A stretch of DNA of 51,912 bases, taken from CAZKKF01 sp964553285. GTDB lineage: Bacteria > Patescibacteriota > Minisyncoccia > Phycocordibacterales > Zambryskibacteraceae. The notes beneath the pieces were generated by a model, which saw only the letters and a list, made by a program, of their open reading frames with translations, was not told the DNA's origin and ran no database searches. This document shows, piece after piece, positions 25,241 to 33,646 of the stretch. Position 1 is the stretch's first letter. The number at the start of each line of letters is the position of its first letter. Where the stretch lies: contig CAZKKF010000003.1 in NCBI GenBank assembly GCA_964553285.1, positions 1 through 51,912 of the forward strand. Reading direction: 5' to 3'. The translations under genes were made by a program, and so were the position numbers.

Positions 25241-26581
25241 ATGGATAAACGAGAACTTTGGAACAATGTATTGAGCGAGGTGGAAACCTTTGTACCCAAA
25301 GCAAGCTTCAATACGTGGTTCAAAGACACTTATATCCTGAAGGAAGAGGGCGGGGTGGTTATCCTGGCGGTTCCAAACAACTTTGTTCACGAATGGCTTG
25401 CCTCGAAGCACCACTCCTTCCTGCTCAAGTGCATCAGGAAACTCAATGACGGCATACACGCCCTGGAATACGTAGTGGCCAAGGACGACCGCCTGAGAAA
25501 CAGAGAAAAGAGGGAGCAGGAAAAAGAAACGGCCGACTCGCTTCCTCTGGGAGAGCCCATAAACAGGGAAGACAACCTAAACCCGCGCTATACCTTCCAA
25601 ACGTTTATTGTGGGCCCGTTCAACGAGCTTGCACACGCAGCAGCCCAGGCCATCATAAAGTCTCCCGGCATCACCTATAACCCTCTTTTCATATACGGAA
25701 ACACCGGCTACGGCAAAACTCACCTCATACAGGCGGTCGGCAACCACATAAAACAGAGTTTCAGGGAAAAAAGAGTTCTTTACGTTACATCGGAAAAGTT
25801 CGCATCGGATATTATTTCCTCGCTCCAGAGCGGCAGAATAGCAAACGTCAAAGAAAAGTACCGCACTTATGATGTACTGGTCATGGACGATATACAGTTT
25901 TTGGCAAACAAGGGCAAAACCCAAGAGGAGCTGTTCCATCTTTTCAACACCCTGTACGACAACAACAAACAGATTATATTCTCTTCGGACAAGCACCCGA
26001 ATATGATTCCCGATCTTGAAGACAGGCTAAAATCCCGCTTCTCGCAAGGCATGACTGTGGACATCCAACAGCCGGATTATGAATCCAGGCTCGCTATTGT
26101 GTCGCGCAAAGCCGATCAGATGGGTTTTGCGGTGGGGGAGGAAGTGGCTATGTTTTTGGCCGAGACCATAAGCGGAAACATAAGGGAGCTTGAGGGGGTT
26201 TTGAACTCGGTGGTGATGCAAACGCAGATGAAAGGCAAGGAACTCACCCTAAACGACGTTCGCTCTATAGTAAAAAACAGCACCCGGCCAAAAAGAATGG
26301 CTTCTCCCAAAGAAGTGGTAAAAATAGTGGCGGATTTCTACAGGGTGGAAGAAAACAACATATACGAAAAAACTCGCCGCAAGGAGATAATAAAGCCGAG
26401 GCAGATCGCCATGTATATTCTCCGCGAGGACTTCGGCATATCCTATCCTTCAATAGGGGAAAAGCTTGGTGGAAGAGACCACACCACCGTCATTCACTCG
26501 TGCGAAAAAGTGAAGGATGATCTAAACGCCAACACTTCGCTCCAGCAGGAACTCCAGCAAATAAGGTCAATGATAAGTTAG
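25241..26581 (+). CDS. dnaA: Chromosomal replication initiator DnaA
   Basis: DnaA binds DnaA boxes at oriC, melts the origin and recruits the helicase. The 446-residue protein has domain I (about 1-80, LWNNVLSEVETFVPKASFNTWF), a short linker, the AAA+ domain III with NPLFIYGNTGYGKTHL (Walker A, about 145-160) and VLVMDDIQFLANK (Walker B), and domain IV with the DnaA-box-reading helix GGRDHTTVIHSCEKV. ATG 25241 matches the family start; a long open frame continues upstream but crosses the regulatory gap and has no homology. There is no SD. Confidence 0.98.
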   Translation: MDKRELWNNVLSEVETFVPKASFNTWFKDTYILKEEGGVVILAVPNNFVHEWLASKHHSFLLKCIRKLNDGIHALEYVVAKDDRLRNREKREQEKETADSLPLGEPINREDNLNPRYTFQTFIVGPFNELAHAAAQAIIKSPGITYNPLFIYGNTGYGKTHLIQAVGNHIKQSFREKRVLYVTSEKFASDIISSLQSGRIANVKEKYRTYDVLVMDDIQFLANKGKTQEELFHLFNTLYDNNKQIIFSSDKHPNMIPDLEDRLKSRFSQGMTVDIQQPDYESRLAIVSRKADQMGFAVGEEVAMFLAETISGNIRELEGVLNSVVMQTQMKGKELTLNDVRSIVKNSTRPKRMASPKEVVKIVADFYRVEENNIYEKTRRKEIIKPRQIAMYILREDFGISYPSIGEKLGGRDHTTVIHSCEKVKDDLNANTSLQQELQQIRSMIS

Positions 26582-26649
26582 CACCGGCTAACGCACCGCA
26601 AAATAAGGCTTAAAATGGCTCTGTTTGGGCCTCTCTTTTGCCGTAACTG

Positions 26650-26899
26650 TCTAATATGCTGTGGTAAACATTGTGTATAAAGTGTGGAAAATATGTACGT
26701 AATTTGGGGTGGAAAAAAGAGGAAGAAGCGCGTATGGTTTATGCAGATTCGGTTATGCCCAGAAAGTACCAGGTAGCTTCCACACAATGTTCCGTTTTGC
26801 GATCTGTAAAAAGCGTTTTGAAACAAGGATTTATTTGACTTATTCACATATCCACAGGGATTAGTATTAGTAATTAATTTAATAAGACTTTCAAAAGCC
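26650..26899. other. Candidate chromosomal replication origin (oriC)
   Basis: The 318-nt gap between dnaA and dnaN contains no gene but has DnaA-box-like sites on both strands: TGTGGTAAA (26660-26668), TGTGTATAA (26672-26680), TGTGGAAAA (26683-26691), TTATTCACA (26840-26848) and ATATCCACA (26848-26856). The last two are one mismatch from TTATCCACA and adjoin each other. They are followed by GGG and then ATTAGTATTAGTAATTA, a series of A/T-rich triplets with repeated TAG. This is the box-GGG-trio order known for the unwinding element of bacterial origins (DnaA-trio). The AT-rich run to dnaN could melt. The origin call rests on these motifs and the classical gene neighbourhood. Confidence 0.75.
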
Positions 26900-27997
26900 A
26901 TGCATGTTGAATTCTCCAGGGATAAGTTTTCTGAAGTGATAGGAAAACTTGAAAAGGTAACGGGCAAAAACCTCACACTCCCCGCTTTGGCAGGAATTAT
27001 GATTGATGCGGAAAACAATACCGTATCAATAAGAGCTACAAATCTTGATGTCGGGGCGGAAATAAAAATACCGGCAAAAGTAAAAAGCACAGGCAAAGCT
27101 TTGGTTCCGGGAAGCATTCTTTCTCACTACCTTTCCTCAAACAGGGGAGAAAAATCCATATCAATTGAAATTGACGACAATGTTTTGAAACTCTCTTCAG
27201 ACTCTCAGTCTGTGAAGATAAATACTTTGCCCATGGAGGACTTTCCAATCATACCCAAGCCCGAGACCGTGGAGGAGTTCGAAATACCGTCAGAAGAGCT
27301 TGTACGCGGTCTGAGGGCCGTTTGGTATGCGTCCTCGGCAAACAGCATGAAGCCTGAACTCTCCAGTGTTTATTTTGCCGGAGAGGGTGAGACTTTGGTC
27401 ATGGTGGGCACAGACTCTTTTCGTCTGGCGGAGAAGAGAATAAAAATAAAGCAGTTTTTTTCCGGCGCTTTTCTTTTGCCCGTAAAAAACGTTTCGGACG
27501 TTATCAGAATGTTTGAAGGAGAAAACACTTCCGTTACCGTTAAGTCCGGCAAAAATCAGGTTTCTTTCATATCAGGCGATACTTATATGGTTTCAAGGAC
27601 TACTGAAGGGTCTTTTCCCGACTACAAACAAATAATACCCAAAGAAACCAAAACAGAGGCGGTACTTCTTAGGGAAGATTTGTCCCGTATTCTAAAGACA
27701 GCCACCATCTTTGCCGATAAGTTCAACCAGATAAACGTTGAGGTATCTGCGGCAAAAAAGAAATTCTCAGTTTCCACCAGAAACTCTGATGTGGGGGAGT
27801 ACAAAGAAGAAGTGGTGGCCGCCATAACTGGCGAAGACGTGTCAATAAACTTCAATCACAAATACATAGCCGACTGCCTGCAGTCTGTAGCGTCTGACAG
27901 CGTGTCTATGTCTATGAACGGCCAGGGAAAGCCGATTATCATAAGGCCGGTGGGGGATAAGTCGTTTCTTTATCTTGCCATGCCCATGAACAGATAA
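26900..27997 (+). CDS. dnaN: DNA polymerase III beta subunit (sliding clamp)
   Basis: DnaN forms the ring clamp that holds polymerases on DNA. The 365-residue product has the normal length and three repeated clamp domains, with recognisable pieces LTLPALAGIMIDAENNTVSIRATNLD in domain 1 (region about 25-52), the SVYFAGEGETLVMVGTDSFRLAEK strand in domain 2 (about 153-176), and the C-terminal KPIIIRPVGD and LYLAMPMNR. The C-terminus is the classical partner-binding side. No -10 box at leaderless distance is seen; expression from the dnaA unit or from the oriC region is likely. The DciA-like gene follows after 2 nt. Confidence 0.97.
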   Translation: MHVEFSRDKFSEVIGKLEKVTGKNLTLPALAGIMIDAENNTVSIRATNLDVGAEIKIPAKVKSTGKALVPGSILSHYLSSNRGEKSISIEIDDNVLKLSSDSQSVKINTLPMEDFPIIPKPETVEEFEIPSEELVRGLRAVWYASSANSMKPELSSVYFAGEGETLVMVGTDSFRLAEKRIKIKQFFSGAFLLPVKNVSDVIRMFEGENTSVTVKSGKNQVSFISGDTYMVSRTTEGSFPDYKQIIPKETKTEAVLLREDLSRILKTATIFADKFNQINVEVSAAKKKFSVSTRNSDVGEYKEEVVAAITGEDVSINFNHKYIADCLQSVASDSVSMSMNGQGKPIIIRPVGDKSFLYLAMPMNR

Positions 27998-27999
27998 AA

Positions 28000-28251
28000 A
28001 TGGATCTGATCTCAACTTTCTTAAAAAAGTACAGTCAGTTTGTGGCGGACGAAGACCTGCTTGCCACCTCCTTTCCTTCGGCCTGCATGAGGATTCTCGG
28101 CTTTGACCCAACGGTATCGTTTAAGGTCAATAGCGGTGTTATATATTGCGAAGGCAGCCGAGCCGAGAAGAACCAGATAATCATGCACAAAGAACGCATA
28201 ATAAGCCTTTTGGAGTCGGATACCGGCAGAACATTTAAGGATATACGCTAG
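28000..28251 (+). CDS. Small DciA-like (DUF721) protein, probable replicative-helicase partner
   Basis: An 83-residue protein beginning 2 nt after the dnaN stop. DciA proteins help load or activate the DnaB helicase in bacteria that lack DnaC/DnaI, and their conserved DUF721 domain has the pattern: a strand GxLxVxv, a helix, then a final loop ending in dIR. Here the order FKVNSGVIYCEGSRAEKNQI, then HKERIISLLESDTGRTFKDIR matches that pattern, including the terminal dIR. The N-terminal helix (LISTFLKKYSQFV) is short. The position beside dnaA and dnaN also suits DciA. The match is by pattern only and the protein is shorter than most, so I rate it as probable. Confidence 0.6.
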   Translation: MDLISTFLKKYSQFVADEDLLATSFPSACMRILGFDPTVSFKVNSGVIYCEGSRAEKNQIIMHKERIISLLESDTGRTFKDIR

Positions 28252-28255
28252 GCCG

Positions 28256-30736
28256 CTATCTATAAAGCACCACCTCGGCCCTATCCTCCTGCAAGCCGCT
28301 ATCGTGCGCAACAACGGTCAATACAGCACTGCTATAAGTACCGGAAGGTGTGGGTACCAGGACGCTCGTTCTAAAAGGTCCGTTGTATATCCTCTGGCCG
28401 TTTATTAAAACCTCCACTCTGGATATCGGGAAGCCGCTCACTGCGTTTATGGCCACCTCAACAACGGAGTTTGGTACAAAAGACTGCCCGTGCACAGGAG
28501 AGAGTATTTCAACGGAAAGCCGCTTTTCTTCGGTGTGCACATTGTCATAAGCGCTTGGTAAGACGGGTTCTGAATCCACCAGCCCTCTTTCAACGGCCCA
28601 TTTTCTTACCGCATACTCCCAGAGGCGGAACTGCGAATCTCTTTCCGGGTTGGCGGGTTTGCCGCCTCGCGGATTGCTCTTGTCTATCCAATACAAAATG
28701 CTATGCACACCACCGCCGAGGCGCTCTTCTATTGCCGCGTAGGGAGTCCATTCTGCGGCAAGGAGGCCCGATACGGTGTCCACCAGGTATGAGTTGCCTC
28801 CCTGCCACTTGCCGCGCAAAACAGGCGGCAAATCATAAGAAGATTCGTCTTCAACGCGCGGGAACACCTCTTCCGGCATGCGCTCAATTATGAAATCCAT
28901 ATATTCTCTCCACATGGGGGCCACAATGAAGCCCGCCACCTGCCTGTTCATTGCCGAGTTGTCGTTGTTTCCCGCCCAGGCGCCAAGCACCACGGAAGGC
29001 GTATAGCCTATTATCCAGGCATCGCGGTAGTCGTTGGTCGTTCCTGTTTTTACGGCAACGTCTCTGAATGGGAAGTGAAGAAAAGAACTTTGGCCGAAGG
29101 AGGGCGCGCGCGCCACGTTATCCGACAAAACATCGGACACCATGTGTGCTATTTCCGGAGCAAGTACCGCTCGCGGACTTGTTTCATAGCGCTCCAAGAC
29201 AGTGCCGCTCTGATTTGTAATTTCAATAATGGCCGCCGGGGCGTTTCTGAAACCGCTGTTGGCAAAAACTCCGTAGGCGCTGGTCATTTCAAGAGGAGAA
29301 ACCTCTCCGCCTCCAAGCACCAGAGTAAGACCGTATTGCGAGGCACTGCCAAGGCTTTCTATGCCCATGTTTCGCGCCAGGCGCAAAGAATCTTCAAGTC
29401 CGGCAAGATAGAGCGTTTTTACCGAAGTTACGTTTATGGACTGGGCCAGGGATTCTCTCATGGTCAAAGGTCCTCGGTATGCGAGGTCGTAGTTTTCCGG
29501 AGAGTAACAGCCGTCAAGGCTGGTCATGTTGTCCGCCGCACAGGAGCTCGAGAACTGCGTACGCACGTCAAAGAGCACCGTGTCCGGCGTGTAGCCTTTT
29601 ATAAAAGCCTGCGCGTACACGAATGGCTTGAAGGTGGATCCGGGTTGGCGGTTGCGCGATGTTACCACGTTGAAGTTGCCGTCTATTTCTTCGTCAAAGT
29701 AATTGCGCGAGCCGACCATGGATAGTATGTGGCCGTTTCGCGGATCAATGGCCACGAATGCGGCGTTTGAGGCGGAAAAGCGCTCGGTGTTTTCGGCGGC
29801 GCGTATCTTTGCTATTTCCTCGCCCCTCTTTTGTATTTCGTAGTCCAAGGTTGTAATGACCCGCAGGCCGCCGGTTTCTAGCACATCGCTCCCGAAGCGC
29901 CTGGCCAGCTGGTCTACGACATAAAAGACAAAGTGAGGGGCTTTTATTCCGGAATCTTCTCTTTGCTTGAACTCAACCTCCTCGGCCATGGCTTCTTCGT
30001 ACTCCTCTTCGCTTATGAAGCCGACGTTCTTCATCTCCTGAAGAACAAGGTTTTTTCTCGCTGTCAGCCTGTCAACATTGTTTCCGTAAGGGGAATAGAA
30101 AGTGGGCGCCTGGGGAATAGCCGCTATGTATGCCGCTTCAGCCAGGCTCACCTCGCTTGCCGATTTGCCAAAAAAGGCCCGGCTTGCTTCTTCAACTCCG
30201 TATATGGTACCTCCGTACGGTACTTCGTTGAGATACATCTCCAGTATCTCGTCTTTGGTTGCCACCTGCTCAAGCTTGAAAGAAAGCACCCACTCTTTGA
30301 CTTTTCTTATGGGCGTTTTGTCCGCTGTAAGGAGTACGTTCTTTACCACCTGCTGGGTTATGGTGGATCCGCCCTGGGAGAAAGAGAGCGAGGTGGTGTT
30401 GATAAGAACAGCCCTCAAGAAAGAAGAAATTTTTACTCCGCGGTGCAGATAAAAATCGCGGTCTTCTATTGCAATGGCGGCTTTTGGTATAAGGGGGGAA
30501 ATGTCTGAAAGGGGAATGGTGGTGCGGCGGATGTTTATGGATGTGTCGTAGAGAAGCACCTCGCCCGTGCGGTCGTATATTTTGGTGGATTGGGCCACGC
30601 GGCGCTCGTTTACCGACTCAATGGTGGGTACGGGCAAAGTGGCGAGCCATATCAAAAAAAGCCCGAGCAGAATAAGGCCCGCGCTAAGAAGCGCTATGAG
30701 GCGATGGCCTTTTTTTCGCCTTTTGGTTTGTGCCAT
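28256..30736 (-). CDS. Class A penicillin-binding protein (PBP1A/PbpC type)
   Basis: A bifunctional peptidoglycan synthase: a glycosyltransferase that polymerises lipid II and a transpeptidase that cross-links it. The 826-residue protein has a cytoplasmic basic tail, one transmembrane helix (about 12-33), the GT51 domain with EDRDFY (91-96; E91 is the catalytic base) and GGSTITQQ (122-129), and the transpeptidase with active-site STFK (367-370), SQSIN and KTGTTNDYRDAWIIGYTP. The last 150 residues include an Ig/FN3-like domain (VEILSPVHGQSFVPNSVVEVAINA region) like PbpC-type enzymes. It converges on the DciA-like gene with 4 bp between and diverges from tyrS. Confidence 0.96.
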   Translation of the reverse strand: MAQTKRRKKGHRLIALLSAGLILLGLFLIWLATLPVPTIESVNERRVAQSTKIYDRTGEVLLYDTSINIRRTTIPLSDISPLIPKAAIAIEDRDFYLHRGVKISSFLRAVLINTTSLSFSQGGSTITQQVVKNVLLTADKTPIRKVKEWVLSFKLEQVATKDEILEMYLNEVPYGGTIYGVEEASRAFFGKSASEVSLAEAAYIAAIPQAPTFYSPYGNNVDRLTARKNLVLQEMKNVGFISEEEYEEAMAEEVEFKQREDSGIKAPHFVFYVVDQLARRFGSDVLETGGLRVITTLDYEIQKRGEEIAKIRAAENTERFSASNAAFVAIDPRNGHILSMVGSRNYFDEEIDGNFNVVTSRNRQPGSTFKPFVYAQAFIKGYTPDTVLFDVRTQFSSSCAADNMTSLDGCYSPENYDLAYRGPLTMRESLAQSINVTSVKTLYLAGLEDSLRLARNMGIESLGSASQYGLTLVLGGGEVSPLEMTSAYGVFANSGFRNAPAAIIEITNQSGTVLERYETSPRAVLAPEIAHMVSDVLSDNVARAPSFGQSSFLHFPFRDVAVKTGTTNDYRDAWIIGYTPSVVLGAWAGNNDNSAMNRQVAGFIVAPMWREYMDFIIERMPEEVFPRVEDESSYDLPPVLRGKWQGGNSYLVDTVSGLLAAEWTPYAAIEERLGGGVHSILYWIDKSNPRGGKPANPERDSQFRLWEYAVRKWAVERGLVDSEPVLPSAYDNVHTEEKRLSVEILSPVHGQSFVPNSVVEVAINAVSGFPISRVEVLINGQRIYNGPFRTSVLVPTPSGTYSSAVLTVVAHDSGLQEDRAEVVLYR

Positions 30737-30773
30737 GTGGAACTATCATATCACCGTATGCTAGAGTAATGCC

Positions 30774-32219
30774 ATGCCAACTTCTTCAACGCCAAACAAG
30801 AAAGCTCCCAGAGAGAAAAAGTCTGCAAAGAAAGAAAAGGACCCTTTGGAGGAAATACTCGTGCGCGGCACGGCCACTTTTATTGATCCGGAAAAATCTT
30901 TTACAAAAAAACTCAGGGAAAATCCTTCTTCTGTCGTCATAAAATTCGGAGCCGATCCTACCCGGCCGGATATTCACCTCGGGCATGCCGTGGTTTTGCG
31001 AAAGCTTAGGGAGTTTCAGGATTTGGGAGCCAAAGTGGTTTTTGTGGTGGGTGATTTTACCACCGGCATCGGCGACCCCACCGGCAAGAGCAAAGTGAGA
31101 AAAGAAGTGTCTGCCGAGGAGATAGAGCGGAACATGAAGACCTATGTGGAGCAGGTGGGCAAGGTTATTCGCACAGACCCCGCTGTTTTCTCGTGGATCA
31201 GGAACTCCGACTGGTATGCAAACGTTACAGACGTGTCCGCCAAACCCGGATCAACCGTTTCTCTGGGTGTAAAAAAGAACGGCGCAGAGGACAAAATAAC
31301 CTTTGATGCCAACTCTTTTGTGGGCAAGGCACTTCTTTTTGAGCAGACCAGAATGCAGGGCAAAACAGGCTTTCTTCATCAAGGTATTGCCACCGTTACC
31401 ATAAGGACTCTGCTCAGCACCTTGCGCTCCATCACTCATTCGCGCCTCATTGAGAGGGACATGTTTATGGAAAGGCTCCAAAAGGGCGAAGAGCTTTATA
31501 TGCACGAGATGCTTTATCCGGTCATACAGGCCATAGATTCGTCCGTCATCGCCTCCATATACGGCTCGTGCGATCTGGAAATCGGCGGTACCGACCAAAC
31601 CTTTAACATGCTCATGGGCCGCGATGTGATGCGCAACAACGGCCAGGAGCCCCAAGCTGTAATGTGCATGGAGCTTATAGTGGGCACGGACGGCAAAGAA
31701 AAAATGTCCAAGTCTTTGGACAACTACATCGCCCTTGAAGATTCGCCGGAAGAAATGTATGGCAAAACCATGTCAATTCCGGACAGCCTTATAGTAAAAT
31801 ATCTTGAACTCACCACTTATACTCCGCTTGCCGAAATACAGAAAGTTGAAAAGGCCATGTCTTCAGGCAAGGTCAATCCAAAAGACGCCAAGATGTTTCT
31901 CGCAAGGCAGATTGTTTCCCAGTATCACGGAGAAAGCGCCGCAGACTCGGCGGAGCAGAAGTTTGTCTCAACCTTTAGCAAGGGAGAAACTCCTGATCCG
32001 AGCGACAAAGTTTCTTTCTACGCTGGAGAGCCGATAGGCAAGAAGCTTGTTTTGGCGGGCCTCATTGCCTCAAACACGGAGTGGAGGCGCCTTGTGTCGT
32101 CCGGTGCCGTTGAAGATCTCTCCAATAACTCCCGCATAGACGATCCGGAAGTAGTTTTTTCTGGGGAGACGATCATAAGAGTGGGCAAAAAGCGATTCGT
32201 GTCTTTGATTGAAGAATAA
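30774..32219 (+). CDS. tyrS: Tyrosyl-tRNA synthetase
   Basis: A class I synthetase that charges tRNA-Tyr. The 481-residue protein has a lysine-rich extension (about 1-30), the class I motif HLGH (about 66-69), KFGADPTRPDIHL before it, GDFTTGIGDPTGKS, the tyrosine-pocket motif GTDQTFNMLMGRD and the second class I motif KMSKS (KEKMSKSLDN), then the C-terminal S4-like domain (VSSGAVEDLSNNSRIDD). The residue region about 125-190 looks like a lineage-specific insertion. ATG 30774 is 7 nt after TAGAGT (30762-30767), a weak -10 box at the leaderless distance. Confidence 0.95.
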   Translation: MPTSSTPNKKAPREKKSAKKEKDPLEEILVRGTATFIDPEKSFTKKLRENPSSVVIKFGADPTRPDIHLGHAVVLRKLREFQDLGAKVVFVVGDFTTGIGDPTGKSKVRKEVSAEEIERNMKTYVEQVGKVIRTDPAVFSWIRNSDWYANVTDVSAKPGSTVSLGVKKNGAEDKITFDANSFVGKALLFEQTRMQGKTGFLHQGIATVTIRTLLSTLRSITHSRLIERDMFMERLQKGEELYMHEMLYPVIQAIDSSVIASIYGSCDLEIGGTDQTFNMLMGRDVMRNNGQEPQAVMCMELIVGTDGKEKMSKSLDNYIALEDSPEEMYGKTMSIPDSLIVKYLELTTYTPLAEIQKVEKAMSSGKVNPKDAKMFLARQIVSQYHGESAADSAEQKFVSTFSKGETPDPSDKVSFYAGEPIGKKLVLAGLIASNTEWRRLVSSGAVEDLSNNSRIDDPEVVFSGETIIRVGKKRFVSLIEE

Positions 32220-32248
32220 ACCGGGAAATAAAAATCAGCCAAAACAAC

Positions 32249-32279
32249 AAAGCCCCCGCTTAAGCGGGGGCTTTGTTTA
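32249..32279. terminator. Bidirectional terminator between tyrS and the small acidic gene
   Basis: A perfect palindrome, AAAGCCCCCGC TTAA GCGGGGGCTTT, with a T-rich tail on the plus strand (TTTGTTT). It ends tyrS from the left and the acidic protein gene from the right. Confidence 0.9.
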
Positions 32280-32286
32280 GAACCTT

Positions 32287-32415
32287 CTATATCTCATCAT
32301 CCAGAACTTCGTCGTCAGAATCATCGTCATCGTCGAGATCGTCATCTGCGTCTCCAACGCCGAAATCGTCTTCTTGTTCTTCGTCTTCTGGCTTCAACTC
32401 GTCTTCGTTAGGCAT
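32287..32415 (-). CDS. Small highly acidic protein (42 residues)
   Basis: A short open frame, MPNEDELKPEDEEQEDD followed by a run of Asp and ending DDEI, with about half the residues Asp or Glu. It starts 8 nt after a minus-strand TAGCAT (32428-32423) and ends 8 bp before the shared terminator, so it has the layout of a real transcription unit. No family is recognised. Small acidic proteins can mimic DNA or RNA or act as chaperones; neither is shown. Confidence 0.6.
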   Translation of the reverse strand: MPNEDELKPEDEEQEDDFGVGDADDDLDDDDDSDDEVLDDEI

Positions 32416-32496
32416 TCTCTATATGCTAGCGAATAAATCTCTCCCCAAGGGGGATGCACCTTTTTTACCACACCTAAAAGCGTCTGCAACAGCTTT

Positions 32497-33000
32497 TTAA
32501 CTTCGGTGTGGATAATTCCTGCCCACAGCCAAATCCGCTATGCCCACGGCAATGGCGTCATACTCGTCATCATGCCCCTTTTTGCTCTCAAGACGCGCTA
32601 TTTTTAATACAAAAGTTTTAACCTGCGCCTTATCCGCCCGCCCGTATCCCGCCACCGCAAGCTTTACCGAAGTAGGGGCGTGTTCCCGCACGGGGATACC
32701 CGCCTGTGCCGCGGCAAAAATAATCACCCCGCGCGCCTCCGCTACCTTTATACCGGTAGTACGGTTTTGGCTGAAGAAAAGTTCTTCTATGGCCATGGCC
32801 GAAGGCTGCCACTCTCCGATAACTTCCGCCACCCGCTCTCCCAGAGCGCGCAGCCTTTGCGCATGAGTGTCGTTTCTGTTTGTCTCAAAACATTCGGAAA
32901 AAAGTACCACCGGAGAAGAAGCCGTGCCTTCAAGCACGGCAATGCCGATGCGGTCAAAGCCCGGATCAACCGCTATTATTCTGCTAGTTTCCTTGTGCAT
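32497..33000 (-). CDS. ruvC: Crossover junction endodeoxyribonuclease RuvC
   Basis: RuvC cuts Holliday junctions after RuvAB migrates them. The 167-residue product carries the four acidic residues of the RNase H fold: AVDPGFDRIGIA (first Asp), IEELFFSQN (Glu), and GHDDEYDAIAVGIA at the C-terminus (final Asp pair). ATG 33000 gives the family N-terminus (RIIAVDPG); an ORF upstream overlaps yebC. It overlaps the end of yebC by 17 nt, so the two are cotranscribed. Confidence 0.95.
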   Translation of the reverse strand: MHKETSRIIAVDPGFDRIGIAVLEGTASSPVVLFSECFETNRNDTHAQRLRALGERVAEVIGEWQPSAMAIEELFFSQNRTTGIKVAEARGVIIFAAAQAGIPVREHAPTSVKLAVAGYGRADKAQVKTFVLKIARLESKKGHDDEYDAIAVGIADLAVGRNYPHRS

Positions 33001-33520
33001 TGGTAAATACCTCCTGCACATCATCAAGCTCGTCCAGAGCTTCCATCAGGGCTTCGAGTTTCTGCCCGTCTTCGTCCGATATGTCCACCGTGGTCTTGGC
33101 TTCAAAAGCGTTGCCGACCTTTTCAAAGGCCCATGAGGCGGAACCGGGCTGTGCAAGCTCGGTGCCGTTTTGGGAGAGTACGAGCTTTACTTCCTGGGCT
33201 GTACGGTTGCGGTTGTTGGTCAGGCATTCCACAAGTATTGCCGCGCCGCCCGGGCCGTATGCTTCATAAAGAGCATAGTCCAAGGTTTCACCTTCACCGC
33301 CCGCGCCTTTTTTGACCGCCCTATCTATGTTGTCGTTCGGCATGTTTACTTCCCGCGCTCTTTCAATGGCCGCCTTAAGGCTGGGGGAGTTCACATTGCC
33401 CTGGGCAAGCTTCGCCTCTACGGCAATAAGTCTTGCGAACTTGGTAAAAAGCTTTGACTTGCGCGCGTCAGTTACCGCCTTACGGTTCTTTATTTTTGAC
33501 CATTTATTATGTCCTGCCAT
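32984..33520 (-). CDS. yebC: YebC/PmpR family protein, short form
   Basis: YebC proteins are a conserved family linked to transcription control in some bacteria and to translation of difficult proline stretches in recent work. This 178-residue copy has the canonical start MAGHNKWSKIKNRK, the helical domain ARLIAVEAKLAQGN and PSLKAAIERAREVNMPNDNI, then YEAYGPGGAAILVECLTNN. It is about 60 residues shorter than usual forms (about 240) and the middle domain is reduced, although the C-terminal LEALMEALDELDDVQEVFTN is kept. TATAAA (33534-33529) ends 9 nt before the start codon. Confidence 0.92.
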   Translation of the reverse strand: MAGHNKWSKIKNRKAVTDARKSKLFTKFARLIAVEAKLAQGNVNSPSLKAAIERAREVNMPNDNIDRAVKKGAGGEGETLDYALYEAYGPGGAAILVECLTNNRNRTAQEVKLVLSQNGTELAQPGSASWAFEKVGNAFEAKTTVDISDEDGQKLEALMEALDELDDVQEVFTNAQGN

Positions 33521-33580
33521 ACGGCTAGTTTATAATTTACGGGCCACAGCGTCTAGCTTGAAGGTTTTTCAACCCACCCC

Positions 33581-33631
33581 CTGCCCACCCCCACTCGTCA
33601 ACCTCGCAGGTTGACGAGTGGGGGTGGGCAG
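33581..33631. repeat. Perfect 24-bp palindrome upstream of the RAYT gene (REP-like)
   Basis: Arms of 24 bp (33581-33604 and 33608-33631) are fully complementary around a CGC loop; the right arm begins AGGTTGACGAGT and ends GGGTGGGCAG. It lies directly upstream of the tyrosine transposase, 15 nt before its ATG, the position expected of a REP hairpin recognised by such an enzyme. Confidence 0.85.
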
Positions 33632-33634
33632 CGC

Positions 33635-33640
33635 TAATAT
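33635..33640 (+). promoter_or_regulatory. -10 box of the RAYT gene, leaderless type
   Basis: TAATAT begins 4 nt after the palindrome and ends 7 nt before ATG 33647, so the transposase uses the same leaderless arrangement as the host genes. Confidence 0.6.
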
Positions 33641-33646
33641 TTTAGT

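Noticed and set aside
29075..29725. A 216-codon plus-strand frame inside the PBP gene
   Set aside because: It lies entirely antisense to well-supported transpeptidase motifs and has no coherent domain.
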